A DNA stretch of 64,000 bases, taken from NCBI GenBank assembly GCA_009746045.1, contig RPFO01000050.1:2849216-2913215 (forward strand), written 5' to 3'. A program made the position numbers and the translations under genes. This document shows positions 11,344 through 22,507 of this stretch, one piece after another. Source of the DNA: Mesostigma viride. Taxonomy: Eukaryota > Streptophyta > Mesostigmatophyceae > Mesostigmatales > Mesostigmataceae. The notes under the pieces were generated by a model, which was not told the origin of the DNA, ran no database searches, and saw only the letters and a program-made list of their open reading frames with translations. How positions within the stretch are numbered: the stretch's first letter is position 1; the number at the start of each line of letters is the position of its first letter.

Positions 11344-11546
11344 CAGGGCCCATCCTGTACATAGGCACAAAAGGAGGACGAGCACCCTCTACCAACTTGA
11401 TGACGTGTGTGATGGGTCCCTCAGGAGGATACTGGGGCATCTTGTCCTCAAAGATGGCTCCATACTTGTCCAGCAAGGCATCATGCTGCTGTTGTTGCTC
11501 AGTGGTGACAGTAGAACTGACTGCATTGACAGAATGACCACTAGCA
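11344..11546 (-). CDS. pol: Gypsy pol fragment stranded between two hAT insertions
   Basis: On the minus strand this 203-base island encodes the stretch that normally links protease to reverse transcriptase (YGAIFEDKMPQYPPEGP, then FVPMYRMGPAEM). It fits exactly between the protease side (target duplication GACTCAGG) and the RT side (CATCTCTG). This shows that the two flanking hAT elements inserted independently into one retrotransposon. Confidence 0.88.
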
Positions 11547-11554
11547 GACTCAGG

Positions 11555-12891
11555 CTAGGTTGGCAAATACGGGTACGGGGTATAATACGCGGACCTAAAA
11601 TACGCGTATTATACGTGGGGGGTGTAAAATACGCGGCGGTAAAATACGCGACCGTTTTTGTGGTCCAATTGTCAGTCACCCAATTAGCACGCTCCTTGAT
11701 GATGGTCATGCAGTTATTGCAACTGAAATTTGGTGTATATGCTTATTTATTAACATCTTCCATTAATTTATGCCCTGCAATCCTATCTGATTATGATTTG
11801 TTAAATGCTGGGGGAGCAGACTGCAACGGGAACTGTAAGGAATCAATTAATTAGTTAATTGTAAGGAAAGCCATCCACTATATAATGCATGAGAGGACAT
11901 AAGACACAACTAACTTCTTCACGAGCAGCTCGCCACCCAACAACTTCCGAGAAGGAGGGGTGACGTGCCCTCCTTTGTATTGGATCATGCCGGCCACCAT
12001 CTGCTTGAAAGAGGCGCTCTCAGCCGCATTGAAGGCAATGCCGTTCTCGATAAAAAATTCGGCAGCCAGCAGCTGGATACCTTGTTCGTCGACGGGAACC
12101 AGCCATTTGGTGATGCTCAGCTGGCCTTGATGCTTGCTGGGAACCGACGACAAGTCAGCCGGCGCAGCCCCTCCCATCTCCGCCATTGCCCTGTTCAAAG
12201 TGTGCACCTTCTTGGCGTCTGACTTCTGCAACTTGTTGTTAGCAATCCTGAGAAACCTGTTCCGGATATTCGGTGGAATTTTGTCGCAGGGTAACACCCC
12301 TTCCCCTGCGATTCCGGCAAAGTGTGCACGGACTCGGAATACGCTTATTGGCCCCGCCTTGTAGGAGAAGTTCTTGTTGCAAAATGAGCAGAACATCCTC
12401 GACACATACTGCGTTGTGTTACTAACAGCATCCGTGACTGCTTCTTTCTTCTCGACAACGAAATCCCATTCAGGCCCTTTCTTCGGCATGGCTGCAAATC
12501 GAAAATGGCTGCACACTATCGCACAGTCGCACTGGCCTCGTCCTCGCTATATTGCATTACACCGTCAGTAGCACAGCTGGCATTTGCTGTCATTATGCGT
12601 GATGTACCTAGTCCTAGCTGTCTCCTACCGGCCAAAGATTTTGCAAGGCTTGCGCTTTATGGAAAGAACTGTACGCATCTACTTCTAGTAGTAAAAATCT
12701 CAAATGTGCAGTGAACGCGACGCGCCCAGAACCTGGGCACCGCGCCAGTGCCCGCTGCCCGCTGGTACCCCCGAAAAATTCTAAGTCCAAACCGCGTATT
12801 CTGAAGTAAAGTACGCGTACATACGGCGGAGGCCTTCAGTGTACGTTTTCCCGTACTTCTGCGGCTCCGTACGGCGTACTGACCAACCCGG
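11555..12891 (-). mobile_element. Non-autonomous hAT element, copy 2 (1.34 kb), inverted relative to copy 1
   Basis: The ends are CTAGGTTGG and CCAACCCGG, with a perfect 8-base duplication GACTCAGG at 11547-11554 and 12892-12899. Its sequence is an inverted copy of most of 9636-11335, so the pair forms arms of about 1.3 kb around a short pol spacer. Confidence 0.88.
11930..12500 (-). pseudogene. hAT transposase N-terminus with BED zinc finger, inverted copy
   Basis: The BED finger and the SFKQMV segment match those of copy 1. This copy then continues with GMIQYKGGHVTPPSRK and LGGELL, the next conserved block of hAT transposases, before breaking off. It therefore preserves more of the ancestral transposase than copy 1, but the catalytic core is still absent. 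Confidence 0.85.
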
Positions 12892-12899
12892 GACTCAGG

Positions 12900-13520
12900 T
12901 TCATTAGGCACCAAATGCAGGAAGAAGATGTGTTCCACTGGATAGGTGGCCAAATAAGACAGAGTGTGCTTGGCAGACCACACATGCTTCAGCAGGGCAG
13001 CCCGTTTCTCCTCCAAAGTCGGCTCTTGATCCACCCTTTCGCACCTGCTTCCCCTCCCTTGCCATCATTGACAGCTGTCTGTGTGGAACAGCACTCAGTG
13101 GCTGTTCTTCTCCCCCCTGGCAACACACAGGTAGCATCCCATACTGTCCCATCCTTGAACTGGACCACCCTGTCAGGCCAAGAAATAGCAGGATTGGTGT
13201 CAGACAACCATGGGATCCCCAAAATCACATCTGCTGCCGTGAGGGGAATGACATCTGCTGTCACTTCCAAAGTCTGGGATGAACAAACTTGGAAGATGAG
13301 CTGCACGTAGCCAGGTGAGCAGCTTCTCCTGCCATCAGAATACTGCACCATGACAGGTGTGGGGTGGGCAAACACAGGCAACTTCAACTCCTGCACCAAG
13401 GATGCAGCAATATAATTACTGCCAGCACCAGAATCAATCATAAACAAGCAAGCTGGCTGAGCCAAGGGAACTGGCACGTTGAGGAGCCTAGCCTGAAACT
13501 TGAGTAAGTGACCTGGTACA
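12900..13520 (-). CDS. pol: Gypsy aspartic protease region
   Basis: The minus strand shows the retropepsin-like active site FMIDSGAGSNY and, about 75 residues later, the conserved ADVILGIPWL strand. Between them are the flap-like and GYVQL segments. The protein cleaves the Gag-Pol polyprotein. The frame with the active site runs 13477-12989; the following short frame (13034 down) carries the protease-RT linker and is cut by hAT copy 2. The gag zinc knuckle lies about 500 bases upstream. Confidence 0.85.
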
Positions 13521-13644
13521 GGGGACCCACAGGGACAGCAGGGTCAGAAGCACCCACAGTGTTCACTGGCCTAACGTCAACAGCAGGCAGGTCAGACCTG
13601 GCCATGACAGAAGGATGACCTGGGGACCCAACTAGTTTTTTGAC

Positions 13645-15375
13645 TCAGGTGGGTCTGGAGTGCTCCACTGCCTGATGGTGGAAGCTGCTCAGGTGGTGCT
13701 GGAGGCTCATCCTCGTCCCCCCATCCTCCTCATCTGCCAGCAGCTGCATGAGAGCGTTCACCATCCTACGCTTATCCTGTCTGCTGAAGGGCCGAGCGCG
13801 GGACTGGAACCTCCCAGAGGGCTGGAAGTTGGGCTGGAACCCTGGCTGCATCCGGTGATCGCCAGCAGGAACGCCAGGAGGAAGGCTGGGTGGCCTGGGA
13901 GATGGCAGGGCGCCAAAAGGTCCTCTCGTGGCAGGGGGAAACTGGTCCCGTCTAGGGCAGTCCCGTGCAAAGTGACCTGGCTGGTTGCAGATAAAACAGT
14001 TACCCTGGGTGGGATCCAAGCATTGAGCTCTCCCAGGAGGTCATCCAGCTGGTTCAGGGACTTCTTGATGGGTGGCACTGGCGTGGCCACAGGCTCCCAC
14101 TTGACAGAAAAAGCAGGCACACGACAGAGGGTGAGCACATAAGACAACACCTTGTCCCATTGCCAGTCCACGTAGTCGAACTGGGAGAAGTGCTTGTCCA
14201 CATCCAGTCGCACGTGTGGAGCCATGCCATGCAGTAGTCTGTGAAGCGCCTCTGCGTCAGAGCATTGGGGAATCTTGGCTCTAAGGTTGGTGAATTGCTC
14301 CACGAACTGTGGCAGCGTCAAACCAGCCTGCGTACAGTTAGCCAGTGCGTCCCGATCCATGCGAAGCTGATCCTGGGGTAACAGAAACCGGCGAAAGCCC
14401 AATAGGAGAGAGGGGAGGTCGGTACACGCACGTCCAGCCACAGAACGCAAAAACTCATCAAACGGTCGCTGGCACTGTCGCTCATCCGCTGCCTAACCAT
14501 TCTCTTCTGGATGTCCATCGTGAGACGTTCCTCTGCCTTGGGCCCGTAGTTGGCGAAATGGATAGCGAAGACATCCTGAAACTTGGTGGAGAAATGGTCG
14601 AAGCTGCGATGGGTAAGGTTGGTCAGCGATAGCTTGTCTACCGACTCCACCTTGGGAAAAGGAACAGTACGAGGATACAAAGACGTGAGCTCCATCACTG
14701 GGGCGTGTGGTGCATTCTGACTCTCGGCATTGTCGCAGCCACCGAGAGCCGTGGAGGCTCATGCCCCTGTGCATCTGTCCCTTCATCAACAAAAGGAGCG
14801 TCAACCGCATATACCCTTCGTGTACCCAGTGTAGGAGACGGTTGATCCACGAAAACAGACTCCATCGCCCGCCTGCCCTTGCGACTCAAGTTGCTGCACA
14901 CGCGCAATAGTCCTACCCACACTCTTCTCCAGCGCTTCCGCCACACTTCTAGCTCTCGCAGCTTCCTCACGTTCATGTTGTAATCGAATTTTCTCCGCTG
15001 TCAGCTCGTCAGCCGCTAGCCGAGTGCCGTCTCGCCCCGGCACCGTGTTGTAGCCAAAACGAATAGCCGAACCGTATTCGGGTGCTGGTGAACGCGTGTC
15101 TTCCACGTTGGAAAACCGGGTCCACCTCTACCAATGCCACGCAGGGAGGGCTCGCCTGGTTGCACACCGAGGGGCAAGATGGAGAACTTTGGGCCGACCG
15201 ACAGCGAATATCTGCGGGAAGCAGACATTAAGGTGGTATCTCCAAATAGTTGACGTCTGGGAGTAGATGATGAAACCCTTTCATCACCGGTCGTCCGTTG
15301 AGCTGCTAAAGATGTGGTTGCATCTTCAACTCTCTTACTTGATAACGGTGGTTGTGTCTCCGGGTTACTCATCAC
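13645..15375 (-). pseudogene. gag: Gypsy gag, broken by several frameshifts
   Basis: Pieces in different frames add up to one gag. There is an N-terminal low-complexity part (15375-15016), then a coiled segment rich in E, R and A (about 15106-14860), then a capsid-type region. The capsid part includes LTLPQFVEQFTNLRAKIP and ALHRLLHGMAPHVRLDV, typical of retrotransposon gag families. It ends with one CCHC zinc knuckle (CFICNQPGHFARDC, near 14000-13960) and an arginine-rich tail. At least four frame changes are needed, so the copy is decayed. Gag forms the virus-like particle and the knuckle binds RNA. Confidence 0.8.
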
Positions 15376-15581
15376 TCCATGGGTCGCGCATGCCGGACTG
15401 GGGAACGTTAGAGACTTATGGGCTCAAGGCAGTTCTCAGAGCAAGACTGTCACATAAGGATGAGTCACACTCTTAAGAACTGTCCGAATACACAGCATAA
15501 CGTACCCTCTCTGGGTCTGGCAAGAATTCCATTGTTAATCGTGAACTAATACTGTCAAGACAACCAACACCTAGGTAGAAA

Positions 15582-15593
15582 CCTCCGATACCA
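15582..15593 (-). other. Primer binding site next to the 5' LTR
   Basis: The minus strand reads TGGTATCGGAGG just inside the LTR end GTTACA. It is close to the initiator-methionine tRNA primer site (TGGTATCAGAGC) used by many gypsy elements. Confidence 0.7.
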
Positions 15594-15594
15594 A

Positions 15595-16297
15595 TGTAAC
15601 GACTAAAAATGTTGTGTTTGCAACAGCCTCAGTATCAACATTAGCGTGAAAAGATCTTTATACCTGGGTTGGAGTCGCGACAGATAACTTCACGTCCAGA
15701 GAAGCAATGAAGATGGATCTTCAACAGTTAAGGGAATGAGTCCCCACCCTTGTTAGACACAACAGACAAGTTATATCCAAGTCGACTATCTGTTGAAGTT
15801 ATAGTTGACTTTTGGCAAGGGTTGTTTGATTGATGAAACAAGGAAACCCTTGAATTACACCATAGCTTTAGCTCTCACGTACGCACACATGCACGGCCGC
15901 CCCAAACAGGATAAAAGTCATCGTGCACGCAGCATCCATCCAACCCTAACCCGGAAGGACCAATCAAAAGTGAGGATCACTCAAGATAAGATCTTAGCCT
16001 CCGAATCCTCCACACAACACAAAGCCAGCACATACGAAATCTCAATGACCTGGAACCAAATCCACCAGGTACAACGGTACTGCAGAGAATCTATGACTGA
16101 CTAAACAACACCATGCAAAGTACCCTACGTGGATCAGGCCACGACCAATGAGGGTAGAACAATAGATTCGACAGATCTCAGCAGGCCCAATATCTATCAG
16201 ACGTCGAAGCCTCCTAACTTCTCAAATAATTGTCCTAAAGAACTCATAATAAGATTCAACAGTAGGAAAACTTTGGATGTAACATTTGGTTGTTACA
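15595..16297 (-). mobile_element. 5' LTR of the gypsy element (about 703 bases)
   Basis: On the plus strand the segment starts TGTAAC and ends GTTACA, a perfect 6-base inverted repeat of the TG...CA type. It lies directly next to the primer binding site. No coding capacity is seen. The left-edge LTR shares only its first ten bases with it. Confidence 0.65.
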
Positions 16298-16540
16298 TAA
16301 TCCTACATATCCGAGGTCCCATGTCTGAATAAGAGGGGTTGAGCGGATGACGCCAACAGTGTCTGTGCTCTGCATGTCAGCTAAAATCATATCGCGGAGA
16401 CAAACATATGGCGGTATGTCCAATGTTGGCCACTGCGTCGCCTAACAGGTTCGTTCTTACATGGTCGGCAAGGGCCTGACCATGTAACAAGATATCTCCC
16501 TAGCTGGCCAGTCCACAAGGAACCAGCAGGGACCTCATCT
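16298..16540. other. Unassigned flank of the LTR element
   Basis: I see no gene here. The stretch near 16458-16495 holds a small inverted repeat (ACATGGTC / GACCATGT) followed by TAACAAGATATCTCCCT, which resembles the polypurine-tract/LTR junction seen at 211-227 and may be an old LTR remnant. Confidence 0.25.
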
Positions 16541-16559
16541 GAATCAACCTGATTTATTA

Positions 16560-16990
16560 ACTAACTACTTAATTCATTTATTAAACTCATGCCCCCATTA
16601 GGGAGTCAAGGAGCATTAGTTAACCCCGATTAATTAATTAATTAATTAATTAATTAATTAATTAATTAATTAAACACGTGCTCCCGTTGGGGAGTCACGG
16701 AGCACCGAAGTGCTTTTAAGCCCTGTGTGTGCACAACAGGAGAAAGGGCAGAGACCCCCAGTCTCCTTCATGCCTAAGGCATGCCACAACTGCATTCGGG
16801 AACGCTAGCTAAACGGACACGCTAACGATCCGGCAATCTGTGGGTGCAATAAGACCCATGTGAGCATGGCATAACACTAGGAGCGTGGGCAAGTAATCTC
16901 ATCATAGCCAGGACGTAGCATGGCTGTACTAGGACTATACCCCGATTTCTGATTCTCCCGATTTCTGGCCTGCGCTGGTTGTCTCCTTGA
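16560..16990 (-). mobile_element. LINE 3' end fragments with (TTAA)n tails
   Basis: An (ATTA)n tail at 16627-16672 is followed on the plus strand by a CGTGCTCCCGTTGGGGAG hairpin arm and GTCACGGAGCAC. This is the mirror of a LINE 3' terminus on the minus strand. A second, more divergent terminus is at 16560-16620. The stretch 16935-16985 repeats a sequence (CCCGATTTCTGGCCTGCGCT) also found inverted near 35400 and 36905. Confidence 0.55.
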
Positions 16991-17001
16991 TACCCCGATC
17001 A

Positions 17002-17360
17002 ATGGATGGATGGATGGATGGATGGATGGATGGATGGATGGATGGATGGATGGATGGATGGATGGATGGATGGATGGATGGATGGATGGATGGATGGATG
17101 GATGGATGGATGGATGGATGGATGGATGGATGGATGGATGGATGGATGGATGGATGGATGGATGGATGGATGGATGGATGGATGGATGGATGGATGGATG
17201 GATGGATGGATGGATGGATGGATGGATGGATGGATGGATGGATGGATGGATGGATGGATGGATGGATGGATGGATGGATGGATGGATGGATGGATGGATG
17301 GATGGATGGATGGATGGATGGATGGATGGATGGATGGATGGATGGATGGATGGATGGATG
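17002..17360. repeat. (GGAT)n microsatellite, about 90 copies
   Basis: About 358 bases of uninterrupted tetranucleotide. The same motif occurs with other copy numbers inside LINE 3' regions at 32273, 33260, 35828 and 46350. The long open frames in it are repeat artefacts. Confidence 0.97.
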
Positions 17361-17805
17361 TTTATAGTACTATGCTAATCTCTATAGAAACATAATTACA
17401 CGGAAGTTACAAATCTCATCTGCATCATGCCCCAAGACACTACATTAAACAATCAAATAAAATTATAACATGCCTCCGTTGGGAGATCATGTAGCACATA
17501 TTCCTTGCTGAATGGGTGGAGGTGGGTCAAGCCGCGACATCGAAATAAGCTAACTCTAAGCTATCTAGTCTACAAAATCCTAACTACACTTCTCCCCAAA
17601 GCGCCCCTTCCGCTTTGGGGGAGGGGGCTTACCCACAGGGGCTGGCGTGTGAGCCGGGACATTGGTCTTCCACCTCTTCTTGTTCTGCATAGTAGGAACA
17701 GAGAGCAAAGAAATGCGGTGTGGGGACCCCTTCTCGTGGTAATGCGTTACATGTACTCCCCACCGGGCTTTGCTCTTCATGGGTTCATAAAGACAACAAT
17801 TATTC
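17361..17805 (-). mobile_element. LINE 3' fragment with ORF2 C-terminus
   Basis: The minus strand (17700-17590) encodes a terminal motif KKRWKTNVPAHTPAPVGKP, also found at 34380-34440 and in variant form at 46560 and 47560. A CCTCCGTTGGGAG hairpin and a short A/T tail lie at 17455-17485. This is the extreme C-terminus and 3' UTR of a LINE ORF2. Confidence 0.55.
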
Positions 17806-17809
17806 AGTA

Positions 17810-17950
17810 AGAATTTAACAAATTAGGAACATATATCCGTTGGGAGTCACTGTTACACATATACCTGCAAAGGGGCATATGATTTTTAATACATTCTGAG
17901 CTACAACCTGCAGGTGCATGGGTTTAGTTAACTGCCACCTATACTAGAGG
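17810..17950 (-). mobile_element. LINE 3' terminal fragment (CTCCCAACGG type)
   Basis: The sequence AACATATATCCGTTGGGAGTC, then GGGGCATATG, then TACATTCTGAGCTAC matches the 3' ends at 26110-26200 and 44180-44260. Confidence 0.55.
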
Positions 17951-18700
17951 CCTGACATGGGGTGGAGCTTCAGTGCTTCCCCGCCTTCTCCTTCTCCCAC
18001 ACTGGGTGCTCCGCCTCCTTCTTCTCCGGACCGGCCTGACCGTGGGTGCACCGGCCCCGCCTCCTCCTTCTCCTCACGGGACGATTCGCGCTCCACGCAC
18101 ATGTGGCTGCAGCATCAGTTAGCACGGGCAAGACATAGCAGTAACCGCGCTATGGCTGTTCTAGCACCAGCCTAGCAGCCTGCCATGATTACTCAGCAAA
18201 CCCACGACAGCTAAACCCTTGGCTGTGACAACCAGTCCATGCATCATTAAGTATGGGTACGGGGAAAGCTTCCCGCGTATCCATGGCCATATGAATGACA
18301 GGGCAACACAACAACTTGCACCCTAGCCCCCCGTGCAAACACAAAAACGTGGGTCGTGGCTTCCACGCCCCATCCGCCATGCATGACAGCGCGTACCTCA
18401 CTCGCATTCACACCGGGCGGCATCCCAGCGCCGTTGCTGTCCCTATGTGACACGTCGGCTGATTAAGCAGATACACAGCAGAGTCTGATGTAAACCGCTA
18501 AAACCCAAACCCATGCAGAACACAGTCAAGGACGCGTGCATGTCAAGCCATGCCAATTGTGAACCGTACAGCAATTTACTTTTCAAGCCTGAACAGGTGG
18601 ATAGCAGATACTAGCCTGGAAGAGGTTACAGGGGCACATGTCCATTAGCGAGCGGAACACAGCATACACCCTACAAGCGTACCGCACAATGTCCTCCTGC
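17951..18700. other. No recognisable feature
   Basis: Only short frames without known motifs. The stretch 17960-18080 is a C/T-rich low-complexity run. Confidence 0.4.
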
Positions 18701-18713
18701 AATTGTCTGCAGA

Positions 18714-18828
18714 TCTCCAAATGCCGCAGACATCTCCACTGCTCTCGTGGCGATTGCAAATGCTTCATGCCGCAGACATCTCCACTGCTCTCATGGCGAT
18801 TGCAAATGCTTGATGCCGCACCTCTGCT
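18714..18828. repeat. 54-base tandem duplication
   Basis: The block GCCGCAGACATCTCCACTGC ... GATTGCAAATGCTT occurs twice in tandem with single-base differences. It lies just past the stop codon of the putative gene at 18828-19985. Confidence 0.7.
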
Positions 18829-19985
18829 TACAGAAGAAAAGCTTCCTCCGGGCGAGGCACCTGACTGGAACCAACACCCATTCCTTGGCTTGACAATGTG
18901 GCCATGACAGCATCGTGAATCTCCTTCGCCAACGCCCACACATCAGGACCCGTGCACTGCACCGCCATGGCCACAGGCTGCACCGCTGCAATCGATGCAG
19001 CATTCACTGCCTGCGCCGCACCATGTACTGCATGCACGAAAGCCAATCCTGGCTCGGTTATCATGGTCTTGCCCGATTCCTGCTGCTTCTTCTTCTTCGA
19101 TGCAGTCATGCGCACTTTATACCCCTTCCTCTCCAAGCACGCCTTCAGCACCTGGTTCGTGCGGTGCTGAATATGCTTCTGAAGGCGCGCCTTCTAAACA
19201 CAAATTGTTGGCAATGTATGATTCCCAAACGGCATGATAGGCACATAATCAGTCCCATTAATTGCTTTGCGGCAGTCAATGCACCAGAACACCTGTTGAA
19301 AAAAGAAGGTTATGCATGCTAGCGATTACCCGCGGCAAGAAGCAATCAACACGCCTAGCTAACAACTGCAACCACAATGTAATTCATGACGGGCCACTCA
19401 CCGCTAGCCTGCTCTCCTGCTTCAATGTCTCCCCATTCTCAAGGCCTCCATTGTAAACCTCTCCGTCTTCACCATCGTCACCGTCTTCCTCTTCCTCCAC
19501 TCCGACGTATCCGTGCTTCCTTTTCCTAAGATACCTAGGGTTGTTCAAGTCGTATGTGCGGCGTTGGCACACTTCCAACAAAATTTTGGCCGCCTCTACC
19601 CATTACCATTTATTCGTACCATCATAACATATCCAGGCGTTTGAAAAATCATTCCCTCGTTCGAACTTCTACGCCTGGGCGTCCATGACGAGGCAGTCAC
19701 GACGGGACGCAGATGCACAAAAATAAAAAAGGCGACATCCCTTCAATCATTGACCAAAGAAGAGAATAAGCGCAGAACTTGGATTTCAACACCACACACC
19801 CATTACCAGCGAGCACGGCTGGCCTGCAACCGCCATCATTTCATAACCAGAAGCCAGGGCCCACACTCCATCCCGTTACCTCATCTTCCACGCACGGCTT
19901 CCGCTGCTTCCCTCTGCTCTTTCGCATTCTCCGCCAGCAACCTCGCCTTCTCCTCGTCGAACAATCCACTATAAGAATGAAATCC
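18828..19985 (-). pseudogene. Possible multi-exon gene with a zinc-finger-like motif, broken
   Basis: Three minus-strand blocks look coding and are joined by good splice signals. Block 1 (about 19978-19900) is charged and helical (LFDEEKARLLAENAKEQREA), after a TTATAG acceptor. Block 2 (about 19600-19401) has NPRYLRKRKHGYVGVEEEED and an acidic run, ending at GCG|GTGAGT. Block 3 (19292 to 18828) starts after TTTTTTCAACAG and reads FWCIDCRKAINGTDYVPI, then, after one in-frame TAG, LQKHIQHRTNQVLKACLERK and a lysine run. The CxxC and HxxH pairs suggest a zinc finger. Blocks 2 and 3 join in phase. I do not recognise the family; it may be a decayed host gene or transposon-borne. Confidence 0.35.
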
Positions 19986-20224
19986 CCTCTATTGGACGCC
20001 ATTCAGACGAACTTTGCTAGCGTCTTTTCACCGGCCCCAGCACACATAATCTATAGCCGCTTACTGACAACGGCCGACAACGACAACTGCTGAACAGGCG
20101 ACAAAGGCTGATAACTACATTTTTATATTTCGCTGCATTTGCTAATAGACACGCACGTTCTCCCACTTCACCATTACAATATATCACATCCATCTGGCCG
20201 TGGACAGGCAAAGACCCCCTTAGT

Positions 20225-20500
20225 AACTTACTAAAACGTAATCTTACAGCATCGGATCACTGGCACCTAATTTACCGGTGGTAACTTCTCAACTAAGATC
20301 CGTCGCGGTAATCTCCCTTGTCGGTACAGTACTACGAAAGATACGTCGTGGTAACGTTACGGCTAGTAAATTTACTACCTAAGACTCGACGTTGTAATTA
20401 TTACCGCCTTGGATCTCAGGCGTGGGATCGTGCGTGGTAAGATTACCGCGTGGTAATTTACGCCTCGGATCCTTTTTACCACCCTCGGACGAAAAGTATA
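20225..20500. other. GGTAA-rich region with short palindromes
   Basis: GGTAA and its complement TTACC recur many times at irregular spacing, interspersed with GGATC/GATCC-like words. Clustered short motifs of this sort are typical of the subterminal part of a DNA transposon, but I could not find a partner end. Confidence 0.3.
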
Positions 20501-20513
20501 GTGTCCTGCAAGG

Positions 20514-22345
20514 CGGGGACTTGGTAGTCCGCGGCCGAGGAAGGGGGCGCTGGCGGCGGCGGGGGTCCGGCAACCCCGAGGCGGGCGGCCGTCTCGGGGT
20601 GAAGCGGCGGGGGGGGGCGCGAGCCCCACCGGTCAAGGAAACATTGTGGGCCAACCGGCAGCGCGGTCAAGGCTTACCGGAGCCGTGCCGTCCCCCGTGT
20701 GCTCCACCGGGGTGCGCTGCCGCCGGCCGCCGAGCCGGTCGAGGTGGTACCACATGTCCTTGCCCTGGTTGCGAGCTTGGCAGGCCTTGGCATAGTCGGC
20801 GATGCACTGGGCCGCCTCCGCACTGGGCCGCATCCTGAGCGTGCTCGTAGGCCTCCACGAGGGCGGCTTTGAGCACCGGTTGCTGCAACGGGTCCCGGTT
20901 ACGCTTGAGGCGGTGCCGGGCGGCCAAGACCTGGGGGTCCTGGCGGTAGAGTGGGCGGCGGGGCGGCGGCGGGGCATGACCGGCAGGTGCCGGGCTGCCA
21001 GCAACGGGGCACGGGCCGCAAAGCCCCCAAAAATGGCGGCGTTGGGGGCGCCGTTGTCCAGCTCGTCGACATCCGCCTGGGCGTCCAGGGCCGACAGGTA
21101 CTCCCGTCGGCACCGGTTCCGCTCGTGCTCGGCGTCTGTCCAGTCCTCAGGATCTCCCCTGACCCGGCGGACGTAGAGCAGACCAGTCCTGAAGGGCGGA
21201 CCACGGGGGCGCGGCGCGCGGGGACGTGGAACCGGAGCCGAATGGTCGCGCGCACCAACCGGTGCCGTCAGAGCACACCGTGGGCGTGTCAAACACTCGG
21301 GTGTCCAGAACCGAGGTGCACCTGGGCTGCCGTACCACCACGTAGTCCAGACAGGCCTGACGGCCGTTAGGGCCACGAAAAGTGACCAAGTCCTGTGAGG
21401 GACGTTGGAAGTGGCAGTTGACAGCAACCATCCCGCTATCCCGCAAAAAGGCAGAAAACAGGGGAGTGTTGTCATTAGCAGCAGTGTCAGCAGGCGCAAA
21501 GCGACTGCCAGCAGTACCCACGGGGAGCGTGGCATTGGCGTCTAGCAGCATAACCAAAAAGTGGCGGGCCGGGGTGGCCCCCTCAAGGCTATGCAAGTCC
21601 TCGAAGAACTTCTGGCGTTCCAACGCAGGTAGACCACTAGTATGGGGTGCGTAGCCCACCCCCACCGTGAGGTGGTGTTTAGACCGCCCCTCGACGGAGG
21701 TGAAGTGTGCTACCATAAGGCGTGGCGTTAGAAACTTAAGCGTGCTGAGGCTAGCAACTGCCAGCGGCGAACACAAAAGACCAACACCACCTTGGCCTGG
21801 CGTCCCACTTCCAGCGAAGTAGAAACGCCAACCGCCTGCAAGGCGGTTAGTGCTCACCGTGCCAAATGGCACCTGGCGACGGTGTTCCTGGACGCCTAGA
21901 ATAGATACACGATGCTCTATGCAAAATGCGACTAGCTAGCTCACTACCCGGCAGCTATGGTCGTCATCTGCTAGCAATGTACGTGTGTCACACAGTTAAA
22001 AGTGGCGAGGGCCAATAATGCCTGCTGCATGGCCCACCAGGGGAGAACAGCGATGGGTGATGGGGGTGGATGGCGGATGCGGCAGGGAATGGAGGTGGGG
22101 GTGGAACGGAGGGGGGAAGGGGAGCGGTGGAAATAGTGCTTTTCATCGCATTTATTTTGTCCTGCAGGCGTAGGATGCGAGCCTGCCGCCTGCTCTGGGT
22201 ATTCGGCGGATGCTTGCGCAACGCGGCAGAGGCGTAGAAAATCTAGCATGCGTTGGGTGTTGCTAATCTTGCTGCTGAGAGCTGTCGTTCTAGCCCGAGA
22301 TACCGGCACCACCATGTGTCTCAGTCGACTGTGAGGTCGATGCAT
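20514..22345 (-). pseudogene. LINE ORF2 fragment: endonuclease (APE type) and linker, no RT
   Basis: The minus strand starts with an N-terminal ORF2 region (about 22345-22040). It then shows the endonuclease opening LALATFN, the ILGVQEHRRQ block with its glutamate, VGYAPHTSGLPALERQKFF, LVMLLDANA and the terminal block around NCHFQRPSQDLVTF. This is an APE-like nuclease that nicks target DNA for LINE insertion. The part beyond 21150 shifts frame and contains a linker but no reverse transcriptase. Several stops and frame changes show decay. Upstream (22508-22971) lies the ORF1 of what looks like the same element. Confidence 0.8.
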
Positions 22346-22507
22346 GGGAGTGGAACGGGGGGATTGTTTAGAGGCTGTCCCCGAAGCCTGTTAGCCGCGA
22401 GCCGACGAGTGGGTTTGTCTACCTACTGGTCACCACCGGGGGCAGCACGCTTCTCACCACGAGACTCACTACGAGACTCTGCACCCGTGGTGTTAATCTC
22501 AACACCT

